Positions 10,540 to 21,444 of a stretch of DNA of 64,000 nt are shown piece by piece. This DNA is from Craspedostauros australis (taxonomy: Eukaryota > Bacillariophyta > Bacillariophyceae > Mastogloiales > Achnanthaceae): assembly GCA_026770025.1 (NCBI GenBank), contig JAMXDE010000022.1:806001-870000 (forward strand). The letters run 5' to 3'. Below the pieces are notes generated by a model that worked only from the letters and a program-made list of their open reading frames with translations, made no database searches and was not told where the DNA came from. How positions within the stretch are numbered: the stretch's first letter is position 1; each line of letters starts with the position of its first letter. The position numbers were made by a program, and so were the translations under genes.

Positions 10540-11982
10540 ATGAAGGACACTGTGGATACATCAGCCATCAAAGCCATAGTCATGTCGGAGGTTCAAACTG
10601 CCACCGCCATTGATTTGCACACCCACTTGCTACCGCCAACACACGGGATACTGTGCCTGTGGGGAATCGATGAGCTGCTGACATACCACTATCTCGTTGC
10701 GGAATATTTCATGGTGGCTGATGCTTCCGTGACCCCAGAGAATTTCTTTGCATCGACCAAGCAGGACCAGGCCGACATGATCTGGCAGGCTCTCTTTCTT
10801 GATCGGTTGCCCATGTCTGAAGCCTGTCGCGGCGTGGTGACCGTGTTGACGAGGCTGGGATTATCGGATGCTGTGCGAACGCGCGATCTGTCAGCCATTC
10901 GGCTTCATTACGAAAAACTCCAGTGCCAGGGCGAGGCCGGAGCCAAGATTTTCTGCGAGCAAATCTTCGCAGCGGCAGGTGTGAAGTATGCCATCATGAC
11001 AAACATTCCATTTGACGCTCTCGAAGCCAAGTATTGGAAACCTCACAAGGTGGGATATTCCACAAGATTTCGCAGCGCACTGAGGGTGGACCCTTTGCTG
11101 GCAGGCGATCGCCCTGCAATCGAAGCTGCATTGAAATCGTCAGGCTACCCGGAAACGATGGATGGGGCCAGAGACTACCTGAGAGAGTGGTGCGACGTGA
11201 TGGAGCCAGAATACATGATGGCATCCACACCGCATGATTTTGTCCTTCGCGAAGGTAGTTTGGCCACGACTGGTGCCGATGGCACCCGCGCCCTGACGCA
11301 ATCGATGAACGTCAGCGCAATGAAGCGGCCGTTCGCTTTTGTCGATGCCACAAATTCAGGAGCCAATTGCGGGGTTGGCTGCGACGGAGCCCAGGATGAA
11401 GCACCCAGCGTGATCGACGAGAATAGCGACTTTCTCAGCGAAGTGCTCATGAAAGTGTGCGCAGAACGAGACCTTCCAGTTGCCTTGAAGATCGGAGCCC
11501 GTCGGGGGACCAATCCGAAGCTAAAGAGCGCCGGGGATGGCGTCGTGGCATTTGCCGATGCAGCCATGCTCGGCAGACTCTGCACGAGATTTCCGAAGGT
11601 CCGTTTCCTGGCAACCTTTCTATCTCGCAACAACCAGCACGAAGCTTGTGTTCTGGCGACAAAGTTCCGCAACCTGCACATTTATGGCTGCTGGTGGTTT
11701 TGCAACAACCCTAGCATCATTGAGGAAATCACCAAGATGCGTGTCGAAATGCTCGGAACATCATTCACGGCCCAGCATAGCGATGCGCGGGTCGTCGATC
11801 AGATGCTTTACAAATGGCCGCATTCAAGAGCGGTCTTGGCCAAGGTCCTCGGTGCTGAATACGAGAAGCTGTTGTTGTCAGGATGGACAATGTCCCGCCA
11901 AGAGGTGCGCAGAGACGTCCGTCGCATCTTCGGTGGCAGCTACGAGGACTTCATGTCAAAGTCGCTCCGTGATCAAGTCTAA
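10540..11982 (+). CDS. Uronate isomerase (glucuronate/galacturonate isomerase, UxaC family)
   Basis: 480 residues from ATG 10540, close to bacterial UxaC (about 470). The open frame extends upstream, but the family's metal-binding start IDLHTHLLPP (H27, H29) follows this Met closely. Other signatures are WGIDELLTYHYLVAEYF (about residues 42-58), KYAIMTNIPFD, and a C-terminal block GCWWFCNNPSIIEEITKMRVEMLG...QHSDARVVDQMLYKWPHSR that matches the amidohydrolase-fold isomerase. The enzyme converts D-glucuronate to D-fructuronate and D-galacturonate to D-tagaturonate. The gene directly upstream encodes a reductase of the kind that uses those products, so the two probably serve one pathway of uronic-acid breakdown, for example of pectin or glucuronan sugars. 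No intron and no clear targeting sequence. A bacterial origin is possible but unproven. Confidence 0.88.
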   Translation: MKDTVDTSAIKAIVMSEVQTATAIDLHTHLLPPTHGILCLWGIDELLTYHYLVAEYFMVADASVTPENFFASTKQDQADMIWQALFLDRLPMSEACRGVVTVLTRLGLSDAVRTRDLSAIRLHYEKLQCQGEAGAKIFCEQIFAAAGVKYAIMTNIPFDALEAKYWKPHKVGYSTRFRSALRVDPLLAGDRPAIEAALKSSGYPETMDGARDYLREWCDVMEPEYMMASTPHDFVLREGSLATTGADGTRALTQSMNVSAMKRPFAFVDATNSGANCGVGCDGAQDEAPSVIDENSDFLSEVLMKVCAERDLPVALKIGARRGTNPKLKSAGDGVVAFADAAMLGRLCTRFPKVRFLATFLSRNNQHEACVLATKFRNLHIYGCWWFCNNPSIIEEITKMRVEMLGTSFTAQHSDARVVDQMLYKWPHSRAVLAKVLGAEYEKLLLSGWTMSRQEVRRDVRRIFGGSYEDFMSKSLRDQV

Positions 11983-14775
11983 GTGTCCGAATAGCATCTG
12001 GTCCATCGAGCTCGTGTCTGCGTTGTTCCATGAAGCTGGCGCCATTCCGAGCATGGAACAATGCTGATCTGCTCATGGTTCTGTGGAACCCTTGCCAACG
12101 GTCGCGCTCAACTTCGTCAGCGCTTTGCATAGCTGCAGACTAGGGGAACAGGTAGTGAGTTGGATGTACCAATGCTGAGGAACAGCCAAGTGTGTTCCCG
12201 GAGCTCGATTTCGCCCAAGAACGACTCCCACCTTGATGCCATCCTTGGCTTCGCGTTCTTGTCCGTGTGCAAAGTCAGTTGCGCACGAACTGGTAAACTC
12301 ATGCGCCCCAAACACAACGAACAACCAACCCTCATGGACCAAATGTTTTACTCGGGGCAAACGTATGACAGAACAGTTCACGTGGCGGCAGAAAGCGTGG
12401 TGATCGCATTTTCTGAAACAACCGCATACAGAACACAGGTGCTCCTTCATGCATCACACGTCGCGACCCATCACGACCTGCAGGGAAGCCATCGACGTGG
12501 CTCATTCTCAGACTCCTCACGAATACGATTTGAGCACGGTACTCAAACCATGGCGTATCCGTAACACATGTGCAGAAAGAACATCGAACATACAAATCAC
12601 GACAAGCGTCCGTTCCAGGGAGCTTTGATGCCTTCACGAATTTAGTCAGTGTTCTGTCTTCTCTCGACCGCTTTCTGGTGTTTCTGACGTTTTTGTTGAT
12701 GTGGCCTACCTTTGGGACATTGCAGGGCGCTATATTCGCAGTTGCCATCACCTTCATTGTGTTCATGATAACATTCATACTACGAGTAGAGTACGAAGTG
12801 TTGGCGCTCACTGTGTTGCTGTCAGTGTCGATACTGGTGCCCACGGACATGTCTGTCATTGTTCTTTTTCTTGTGTTCATGTGCTGGTGTTGCTGCTGCG
12901 AACTTCTACCAGTATGTGCGAGTAGGTCTGTCGGAATACAGGGAGGAACTACGACTTCTCATCCCCTTGGACCTATGTGTGATGCTGTTCACGAGCGACC
13001 TCCCTTGACAAAACGCGATTGCCTTTGTCTACAGCCACGATGCTCTGGTTTCCTCCTCGCTCAAGGATCAGGGACTCGGCGCAGAAAAGTAGAGCAGAAT
13101 AGTCGAATGTGCCGACTACTCCAACACTGAGATGCAACAGCCCAGATAGGCTTCCGTGATGCCAGACGCTCCAAGGTGCCGCCAATCCAAACCTGGCAAT
13201 GAAGACTTGAGAATAGATTTTCCCTCCTTCCGGGTCCGCTGTCAACTCCTATCATATTATACCTACGAACTACTTGTACGCTACGAGCTACTTGTGCGCG
13301 TATGCTGCCTGCGCTCTTTGCCATTTGCAGCCATCGATACAACCAACAACGACCAAGAATCGGCTGTTTCTCTTCACTTGGGATGCGCAAAAATGTTGAC
13401 AATCACGAGTCGAAGTGAAGCATTTGCTCAAGGATGTCAGCATCCACGACAATGTGGAATCCGCGAGTTCTGACCAGCTAGAGAAATGACCTCAGCGACT
13501 CACACGCAAACTTAAACATACATACAAGTAGTGTGTGTATCATACCACGAGTACACCCAGCCTGTGGATACGAACTATGCGCACTTGCCGACTCGTACAT
13601 ACGGAGTGAGCGAGAACCGACAACAAGAACATCGCCGAGGCATGGCGCTCCAAAGAGCGACTCTGGTCCACTCAAGTCGTGTCTTATCAGCCTTGCTATC
13701 AGCATCTGTCTGGAGCATCGGCGTCCCGATCTGTCTGGCGATAGTTTTTCAATGTACAAGCTCCTGGGCGGCTGCAGCGGAGCAGAAGAGTTGGCAGAAG
13801 CGAAGCCAAGAGCTGCCAAATGTCGAGTGGAGATACCGGAGAATCTCCGACGGTTGCTGGTCATGATACATGTATGGTACGAGTGCCTCATGGGGTCGAG
13901 AACTGCAATCGAAACGGCATCAGGTCTACCGAGGGATAGTGTCAATGGCACCATTGAGTGCTTGTCCGTGCTACGACAAGCGAAACAGAGCACGAATGTG
14001 ACATGGAATCGGAAGGTAGGATTCGATGATCTAGCATGCATCTCTGCGAGCTGCGAGGTGGGTGGTCAACAACCCTCCAGATTGAAGCATACAGATCTCA
14101 CTCAAACGAATTGTCTCCGTCGTCCTCGTGCTCCGGAGAGTATTGCATGTTTCAAACTCTCCCAGAGCCAAGTGTTGGTCTCAGAGGAGCAATGGAGATA
14201 GTAGCAGTACACGATAGAGAACCATGAACTCCTATGGTATCTGATACTATGATATTATTTCTACATCATATCCCGTATACTCGACTAGTCGTGCACAAGC
14301 ACATGCATATGTCGTCTCGTTCGCTCGTTCGATTGCCTGCGTTGATGTTTCTATAGAGTTGTATTATCTGGAGCAGAGTAGAGTAGCTTGATCTATGTAT
14401 GATTTCCCTTGTTTACAGAATTGGTGGCAGTGGCACAAAAAGCAAAAGTCGCTTCGATCGAGGCTTTGTTCCTCAGCATCTCCGCGAGCAGAGAGAGAGA
14501 GAGAGATCGTTCCGGAACAGCTCTAGCTGGAGAGAACGATAACACAATGGTGTCCCATGCCATACGCCGGTATGGAAGCATGCGACGTGCCAGAGGAGAA
14601 CGGCGTCAAGCAGGGTATCCTCGTTTGACAACCCCCCTGTCAAATCAGTCCATGGCGGTGACTGTCTTGATCGTTCGATCAGCGCGACTTTGCCAGATTC
14701 AGCAGTGGATCATTCGATCAACCGAGCGCGTGGCTGCGCATTGCTGCGCAGGCAGCACTTCGCTGTCGCTCGTGC
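11983..14775. other. Gene-poor region, no supported gene
   Basis: Holds overlapping frames of 110-220 codons on both strands: plus 12570-13130 (strongly hydrophobic but without an early ATG), minus 12332-12880, plus 13533-14201 and minus 13478-14041. None shows a known motif. An AGAG run near 14490-14506 is the only simple repeat noted. Confidence 0.4.
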
Positions 14776-16290
14776 TCATCCTAAGTTGTTTCGAAAGAGC
14801 AAGCTGGAAAGAATGCGAGAACGCTCTTGTTGCAAATGTGCTCTCTCCGCCAGAAGCAACATTTGGTCTGTTTTGTGAGCATCTGGGCTGGTTAGCGGAG
14901 AGAGTACCTGCGCATGAGCTGCTGACAAAGGAGGACGAGCAACGTTGATGAGACCATCCTCCGGCTGTGCTAACGGCGGGGGTGCAGCGGTTATGGACGT
15001 TCCTGTGGTCATGAGGATCTCGCTTACAGCACGCGCCATGAAGGGATCGTCGGAATGCAGCAAGTTGCGAAGCAGGCGCCGTTTTGCTTCTTCCCTTTCC
15101 TCTGCCCTGGCCTGGAGTAACGCGCTGGAGATTGCGAGGGCTTGTTGGCGTTCTTGCTGCTGCTGCTGCTGCTGCTGCTGCTGATGTTGTCGTTGCAGCG
15201 AGAGATGCCCAGATCTGAGCTTCTCGTTCAGGTACTGGGATGCAACACCATGACTTAAGATGTCGTGATTGTACGTGTTTGGAGATGCCGCAATGTTGGT
15301 GATCGCTGCTGCGGGAGGTGCCCAGGAAGGAGCCACAACGTCGGTTAAAATGGAGCCAACCGTGGCATTGGACGCTCTTGTGACTGCGGGAATGGCCGGA
15401 GTCTCAGAGGTCGCAATCTTGGAGACGTCGAGCGCGCCGTGTTGCTCAGGATCTTCAGGATGGCGTGCCTGGGTGTGCACGTCGGGTGCTGCAGCTGGTT
15501 TTCTGTCCATCTGAGAAGCCAGAGAGGAAGGCGTCGATGTGGAGGTGGCTAAAGTTGAGGAAGACCAGCCAGCACCCACCCTTGGTCTTGATTTCGGGCC
15601 TCGGCGAAGACAGTGACGAAATGCCTGCTTTGTTTTTTGGACGAGCACAGTTTCATCGTCGATGACCTCGTAGATGCCCACCCCTTGAGCTCTCCAGGCT
15701 TCGCCGAGGGGCATCGTCTCCTTGTTTTGGCTCATCTCTTGAAGTTCCCTCGGTTCCAGTCTGCGGAGGAACCTGCCTTTCTTGGCATGAATCGCTGCAA
15801 CGATCTGACGGGCAATCCTGGTCTTGTCACCATGACGACATGCGAGCTTGTATTTTGGGATCACTTCCTTGACCAAGGAGCGGTAGTAGGTGTTACCGCT
15901 GTGGTCGTTTGGCCCGTGCCCGCGGCCCAGCAGCACATCGATAGAACTGACCACTTGGACGAAGCGTGGCTCCGGCTTGCCTTCGAGCTGCCATGACCTC
16001 TTCATGATTGATTGTCGAGATTCAGTGGCGTATGGTACTTCACCTGCGTGTGTGACTGTTTTGGCGCGGCGGATACTGCTGTAACTGCTACCCCTGATAG
16101 CGCTGACGATACGCGAGAGCTCAGATGGCTGCCGATGTATGGTAGGTTTGTTCAGGAGAGGGCTGATCGCTTGCGTTGCTATCAGGTCTGACGTAATCTG
16201 GAACGATACGTTGGGAATATGATCTCCCAGTATGACGCACTGCTCGCTTACCTCGGTGTCGCTGTCGCTGTCGCTGTCCAAAACGAAAGT
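14776..16290 (-). CDS. DUF6824-type domain protein with Q-rich C-terminal half; 5' exon unresolved
   Basis: The coding frame reads from about 16290 to the stop at 14776. It contains no ATG before codon 93 (ATG at 16005), and an in-frame stop lies at 16324-16326. A CACACTCAG acceptor ends at 16291, so an upstream exon probably supplies the start; otherwise translation begins at 16005 and gives about 409 residues. The DUF6824-type domain follows: SSIDVLLGRGHGPNDHSGN, YRSLVKE, KTRIARQIV, GRFLRR and, after a 30-residue insert, KTKQAFRHCLRRG. The C-terminal half is Ser/Ala/Gln-rich with a polyQ run (about 11 Q, encoded by CTG repeats at 15155-15183) and a helical, charged segment (RAEEREEAKRRLLRNLL). 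The family is widespread in diatoms and its role is unknown, with a nuclear or regulatory role only inferred. Unlike the two Sec14-linked relatives in this window, it has no lipid-binding-like region. Confidence 0.72.
   Translation of the reverse strand, partial: TFVLDSDSDSDTEVSEQCVILGDHIPNVSFQITSDLIATQAISPLLNKPTIHRQPSELSRIVSAIRGSSYSSIRRAKTVTHAGEVPYATESRQSIMKRSWQLEGKPEPRFVQVVSSIDVLLGRGHGPNDHSGNTYYRSLVKEVIPKYKLACRHGDKTRIARQIVAAIHAKKGRFLRRLEPRELQEMSQNKETMPLGEAWRAQGVGIYEVIDDETVLVQKTKQAFRHCLRRGPKSRPRVGAGWSSSTLATSTSTPSSLASQMDRKPAAAPDVHTQARHPEDPEQHGALDVSKIATSETPAIPAVTRASNATVGSILTDVVAPSWAPPAAAITNIAASPNTYNHDILSHGVASQYLNEKLRSGHLSLQRQHQQQQQQQQQQERQQALAISSALLQARAEEREEAKRRLLRNLLHSDDPFMARAVSEILMTTGTSITAAPPPLAQPEDGLINVARPPLSAAHAQVLSPLTSPDAHKTDQMLLLAERAHLQQERSRILSSLLFRNNLG
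15155..15183. repeat. (CTG)n coding microsatellite
   Basis: About ten CTG units on the plus strand encode a polyglutamine run in the minus-strand DUF6824-type gene. Such tracts often vary in length between alleles. Confidence 0.8.
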
Positions 16291-19200
16291 CTGAGTGTGC
16301 AGAGATGTGAAAGTCGATTGGTGTCAGATTATGGCATGTAAGTCGGATATGACTGTCGTGATGGCCTTTTTCACGCTTGCCACGTAACACGTGCAGCGCT
16401 TAAAGTTGAAAACGACGCTGGCGGCGAGCTGCGTGGCTGTCCGTAGTGTTCTACGCCTCTGCCTGTCCCGGCTACTGATTTCGCTCTTGCGCCAGTTGTC
16501 TCTGTCGTTTGGTTTGGCTCGGTACGCAAGGACGTTAGTTTGTTTGCTTCTTTTCTTGTTGGTGTGTGGATTGGTCTTGGGTATTGTATGCCCGGCTGCC
16601 AAATGTGATTTCAAGCTGTGATGAGACAGGTTGTGGAGTATGGTAGTCGTATGGTACCTGTACGAGTACGTGCAGGTCGCTTCCAACCGGTCCGAAGCAT
16701 GGATCTCTGAAGAGGCCTGGGTTGCAACGAGTCGTTGCGCTTGCCCACCGCTGTTGATCCCGAAAAGGCTGATGTGATGTTGGTGGTGGTGGGTGCCAGT
16801 ATGGTGCAGTGCGATGCGATGCGGTGCGGCTTGGCGCGGTGCGGTATCACACAGGTCGTGGCCAGCACAAACCCTATGTACTCTGCTCTGCTCAACCTGT
16901 CGTCGACGCGTCAAGCTGGTGTGACTGATTCTGCGTGGGTTTGGTTTGGTTTGATCTCGATCGGAATGGAAGCGCTATCGCATTCAAGACGAAAGAGATG
17001 ACGAGTGTGGCTGTTGTGCACCTCCGTGATTGCCTTTGGTACAGCACCAGCACGGGAAGGTATGTGCGAGTATGTACAAGTATGTACAAGAATGCAGAGA
17101 GTCAGAGAGCAACAAAGCTGTACGCGATGCGACGTGCTGTGCTGTGCTGTGCTGTGATGTGGTGCGTGAGCGGAGCAGGTGTATTGTGTGTTGGTGTAGT
17201 GCGCAAGCACAGTGTACGAGTATGGTGTGACAGCTTGTTGTCCATGAACAATGGAGCGAAGGCTTCGTACAAGAACTGTTGTTCGTTTTTTGCTACTGGA
17301 TGCTGTCAGTGTGGGTGCGACGCGTGCAAGATGGAAACCCTCGTTGCGCTACCGTGACTGCGACAGCCAAAACTGTGGGCACTTTCAGCGGAGAACAGAT
17401 GTTGCTTTGTGCTCTCGTATCCACACTGTGTGCGCGGAAATGGGTGTTCGCCGCGACCGTTTTTGTGCCACCCCTTTCTCTCCTCTTCGGCCTTTCGGCA
17501 GATGACAAGTGCGCAGAGGGGAGTTTAATCCGTGACAGTGGTGTCGAAAAATCGGCAACGTGAAGGGCTACCCACCAATCACTTGCCGACAACATGTTGC
17601 GTACGCGGAGACGATCGAAACAGCAGTAGCAACAGCAGTAGCAACATCAACAACAAATGGAACCACCCTTTGAACGCACGAGTAGGTGCAAAAGGATGCC
17701 AGAACGAAGCAAGAGAACCCAGGGACCTGCGGTACTCACGACGTCGGTTTGTTTTCACCAAGTATCCCAAACTTTGGCAGAATGATCAACCAGATTCATC
17801 ATGACCCACGAACCACGTCGGCAAGTTGGTCAATCCCTGCCTCTCATAAATGAAGACAGAGGGCGACGGAAGCACAAACGCTGATTGGCACTTTCGTGAA
17901 GCATCAACCTTCTGCACGAACTGGTACACGAAGACTACCTGCAATCACGAGTACTCTGATACCAGTGTAGCGACTCCTGCCGATCCTACTGCCACAACAG
18001 CGTGGACGAACGCACACGCACTTTACATGCGTACTGCGCAACAACGCGCTTGGTTGGGCCAGAACAAGGATAGGCGAAACAGGGAGGGTTACCGAAAGTG
18101 CAAGGGACAAACATGTGGAGTAGAGATGAAGGGAACATGAACGTCCATCGGATAGAACAGCAACGTGGCGCAGCGGCAAACATTTTCTCCTTGTGGACAC
18201 CATCCACGCAGGCGCACAAGTATGTTTGGATTACCGGTACCTTGGATGGCCAGCGATGATAGTTCTGTTCCTCTGGTACGAGTTGGGATGGTGTATTCGT
18301 GGCCCTGGTTGCACTTGTCTGCGTGATGCTCTTCACTGGACCCTGGAGAATGCACGCAAGAGGGATGCCACACGTGATTCCGCTTGTGTGGTATCCCAGC
18401 GAGGAGCATCAGTACGAAGATAGCAAGAGCATGGCACAAGTATAATATGTCAGAGGTGAGTGGCTGGAGGCCAGGGTGGCAGGAACCTAAAGCCAGTACT
18501 TGCACAAATGTCATACGTTTGCGGCGGCGGTGGCGCGAGATCTTGCCCACGTCGCATGTTCAACGCAAACGTGGTCGCTGCTTACCTTTTCCGATGACAT
18601 TTGGAATGCGTACGACTACGATCGAGAGTACTGGTGGAGAGTATTGCACTCGTGCCGTACCATTACATGATGTTATCGAATAGTATGAATGTATGGGCAT
18701 GCGTGTGCATTGAAATTGTACGACTACAGCACTAATCGGCAAGTGGTGGACGAGCGCATCATGAACAGGGTACGAGTATGTATGGTATTACAGCTCGTGT
18801 AATATAACATGTATTATAGAATATAATATTAGAGTAGAGTAGATCGCAGCGCATGTGTGCGGAGCGTCGCTGGTGCGTGGCAGTACGGCGTGGTATGGTG
18901 CTCTGCAACAGGCAGGCCGAAATTGAGGTTCGTGTGCTCGTCTAACAACCACACAAAAGACAACAACAGACAACAAGACCAATAATTCGAGTACTCTGCT
19001 CCACCCTGTTCTGTTCCGCTTTGTTCTGCTTCGCGTCAATTCATAGAGTCACGCCACCACGTTGACGAAGCTGTTTTTGTGTGGATGATGGAGGAACAGG
19101 CCGCACTTGCTACGCTCTGCCTGGGCCTCTTCTTGTGGCCAACCTTCGCCGCAGCAGAGTGTCGGAGTTGGAGGCGGGGGTGGAATTGCCCAATCTTCAT

Positions 19201-20214
19201 GTGTGGACGGTGATACGATTCTGGAATGGCATCCGCTGATCAGCTTCTACCAACTGCGCAGATCGCCACGCACAGTGTGCCGTGATCGTGAGAAGCTCCA
19301 GTATACGTACGTCCGAGTATTCGCATTGGCGCTCGTGGTGTGGATCAAGGCAGGTGTGGACTATCGCGCGAGTACAGCAGAGTAACTGTTGACATCACAG
19401 ATTTGCGTTCCTGAGGAAAAGTTTTGCGTTCTGTTGCTTCAACCGTTTGTCGGCGGGAGGAGTTTCTCCTTGGATTTGACGCGGCATAATTGGGCGCCCC
19501 ACGCTTCACACAAGTGGGATGGTTGCGCGCACCATGGCCGACATCGCAATCCGAGCTGCTTGGGCCAGAGAAGAGCGACGCCGACGAAGAAGAACAGCAA
19601 GGAAGCGAAGCTCAAAGCCGGACTCTTTATGTGCGTGGCGGGGATAGGATGGGTGTTGCAGACAGTGGATTGCTGTTTGGGAACGGGTGGTCGTTTTGTT
19701 CCATGGTTGTTCCAATCTCCAGAACAGAACGTATTCCACCGAATGTAGAAGGTTGTGTCCTGGAGGTCATCCAACATCCATCATCGCTTTCTTGCTCGCA
19801 CGCGCACTCAGGTGCGAGCCAGCAGTGGCATCTGCGAGTATTAGTATCCACAAGTCTGCATCAGGACGAAGCATTCTCACCGCTGCCGCCCACACCTCCT
19901 ACCTCGGATGTCGTTGGCAATTTTGTCGACAGTCATCCCAAAGCAGGGAACAATGAGAGTGGAATAGGTGATGGATCAAGTATTTTAGGCTGAGGAGGAA
20001 CACTGATCACAGTTCAACTCTCGTGGGTGTTCTTCACGACAACCAAGCGACCACGTAAGTTCTAGTCCTTTCGTCGATGGCTCTATCCGGATTGGTATTC
20101 GTAGTATGGAACGCTGTTCTATTATCTTTCTTTCGACGACTACATCCAAAGGCAACGCGCGAGACTCAGGAGGGGGTTTGCGAAGTTGACACGGCGGTCG
20201 ACGAGGAAAGAAGA

Positions 20215-20233
20215 CAGAGAGAGAGAGAGAGAG
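20215..20233. repeat. (AG)n microsatellite
   Basis: An uninterrupted AG run of roughly nine units in noncoding DNA. Confidence 0.8.
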
Positions 20234-21408
20234 CATCCAAACATGAAACGCAAGGAGGGACTGCGGGCAGACAACGGACTCAGCGGCTGGGGTCCTCTTG
20301 GGCAGTCAACGATTCAACCAGGCAGGCATCCAGACAAATCGGTATTGGAGCAGTGAACAGCAACCTGGTGAAAGCACACTTGACTCTATCTGTCACAGAG
20401 CAAATTGCTTTTGTTGGCCGCGGACGGAACCCACCGGTCGTGAACATCACGATCAACGTCATGACAAAGAACAAATTGATCAAGATGATCACCGACCCTC
20501 ACGTTGTTGTCCCTTCACTGAATCAATGAACAAAGGACAAAATAGGTGCCGCAGTGAAAGGTTGACACCACCGCTCTCATGCTCCGGCGTTGATGAGGCA
20601 ACCTTGCTGCTGCCCCTGCTGCTGGCGGCGGTGACGGTGACGGTGTGGCGATGCTGGCACCTTCCCAATTTGGTTTTGATGACAGGCTTGTCATTTTCCA
20701 TCACCGTTGGTGCTTTTCGCAACAAATGGCAACAACCAACACATCGCGCTATCAAGACAGTCGCCAAGGCATCACCACGGGGATTAGCGCCGACGTTCGC
20801 ACTTGGACCGTTCACCATGACGCAAACTCCCTTGCGAATGGTTGGTGGATTGGGGAGCGAGAGAACGCCCATTTGACCACCATCACCAACACGAGACAAA
20901 ATGATGGGTCAATCACAATCAACACCATGACATCAAAAGAGCATCGTCCAACAAGTAACAACGATCCTCACAAAATATCTCGTACACGTCCATCAAGTCT
21001 TCCCCATGAATCATGGGTCGGCGATGACTGTGGTTGCCAAATGGGAGACGGCTGGGCAAGGCCATCGGGAGGTGGCATGCGATCCTGACGACAACAATCC
21101 ATACTCGTCAGTGTGAGGGCAGCAACGGGCTCATCCGCAGTTGCAAAGAAGGCATATGCTCGTGTGCTTCCGCGCCCACACATGCACGCTCGCGCACACG
21201 CACACGCATGCAGGAACGCATAACTCCGATGCAGCTTCGCAGGATAGTGAACGACCGTTTCATCAAGACGAAGACTGTGATCATGGGCGCAACTACCAAC
21301 CACCATGGTTGCAGCCCAACACTCATGGACGTAAGCACGCCACAAATTCTCCGAATTGTCAAATCATCACCTTTCGATGCAGCAGCTGCGAATTGGGGTG
21401 ATGGCAAC

Positions 21409-21444
21409 GGCGATGGCGACGGCGATGGCGATGGCGACGGCGAT
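21409..21444. repeat. Hexanucleotide tandem repeat GGCGAT/GGCGAC
   Basis: About six units of GGCGAY in tandem. Translated, it gives Asp-Gly repeats on the plus strand, which explains the long open frame around it. Confidence 0.75.

Noticed and set aside
12570-13130. Hydrophobic open frame that could be a membrane protein
   Set aside because: Starts at GTG, first ATG is internal, no family resemblance, and an equal-length frame lies opposite.
13478-14201. Overlapping open frames of about 190-220 codons on both strands
   Set aside because: Neither shows a domain or consistent coding character, so I cannot choose between them.
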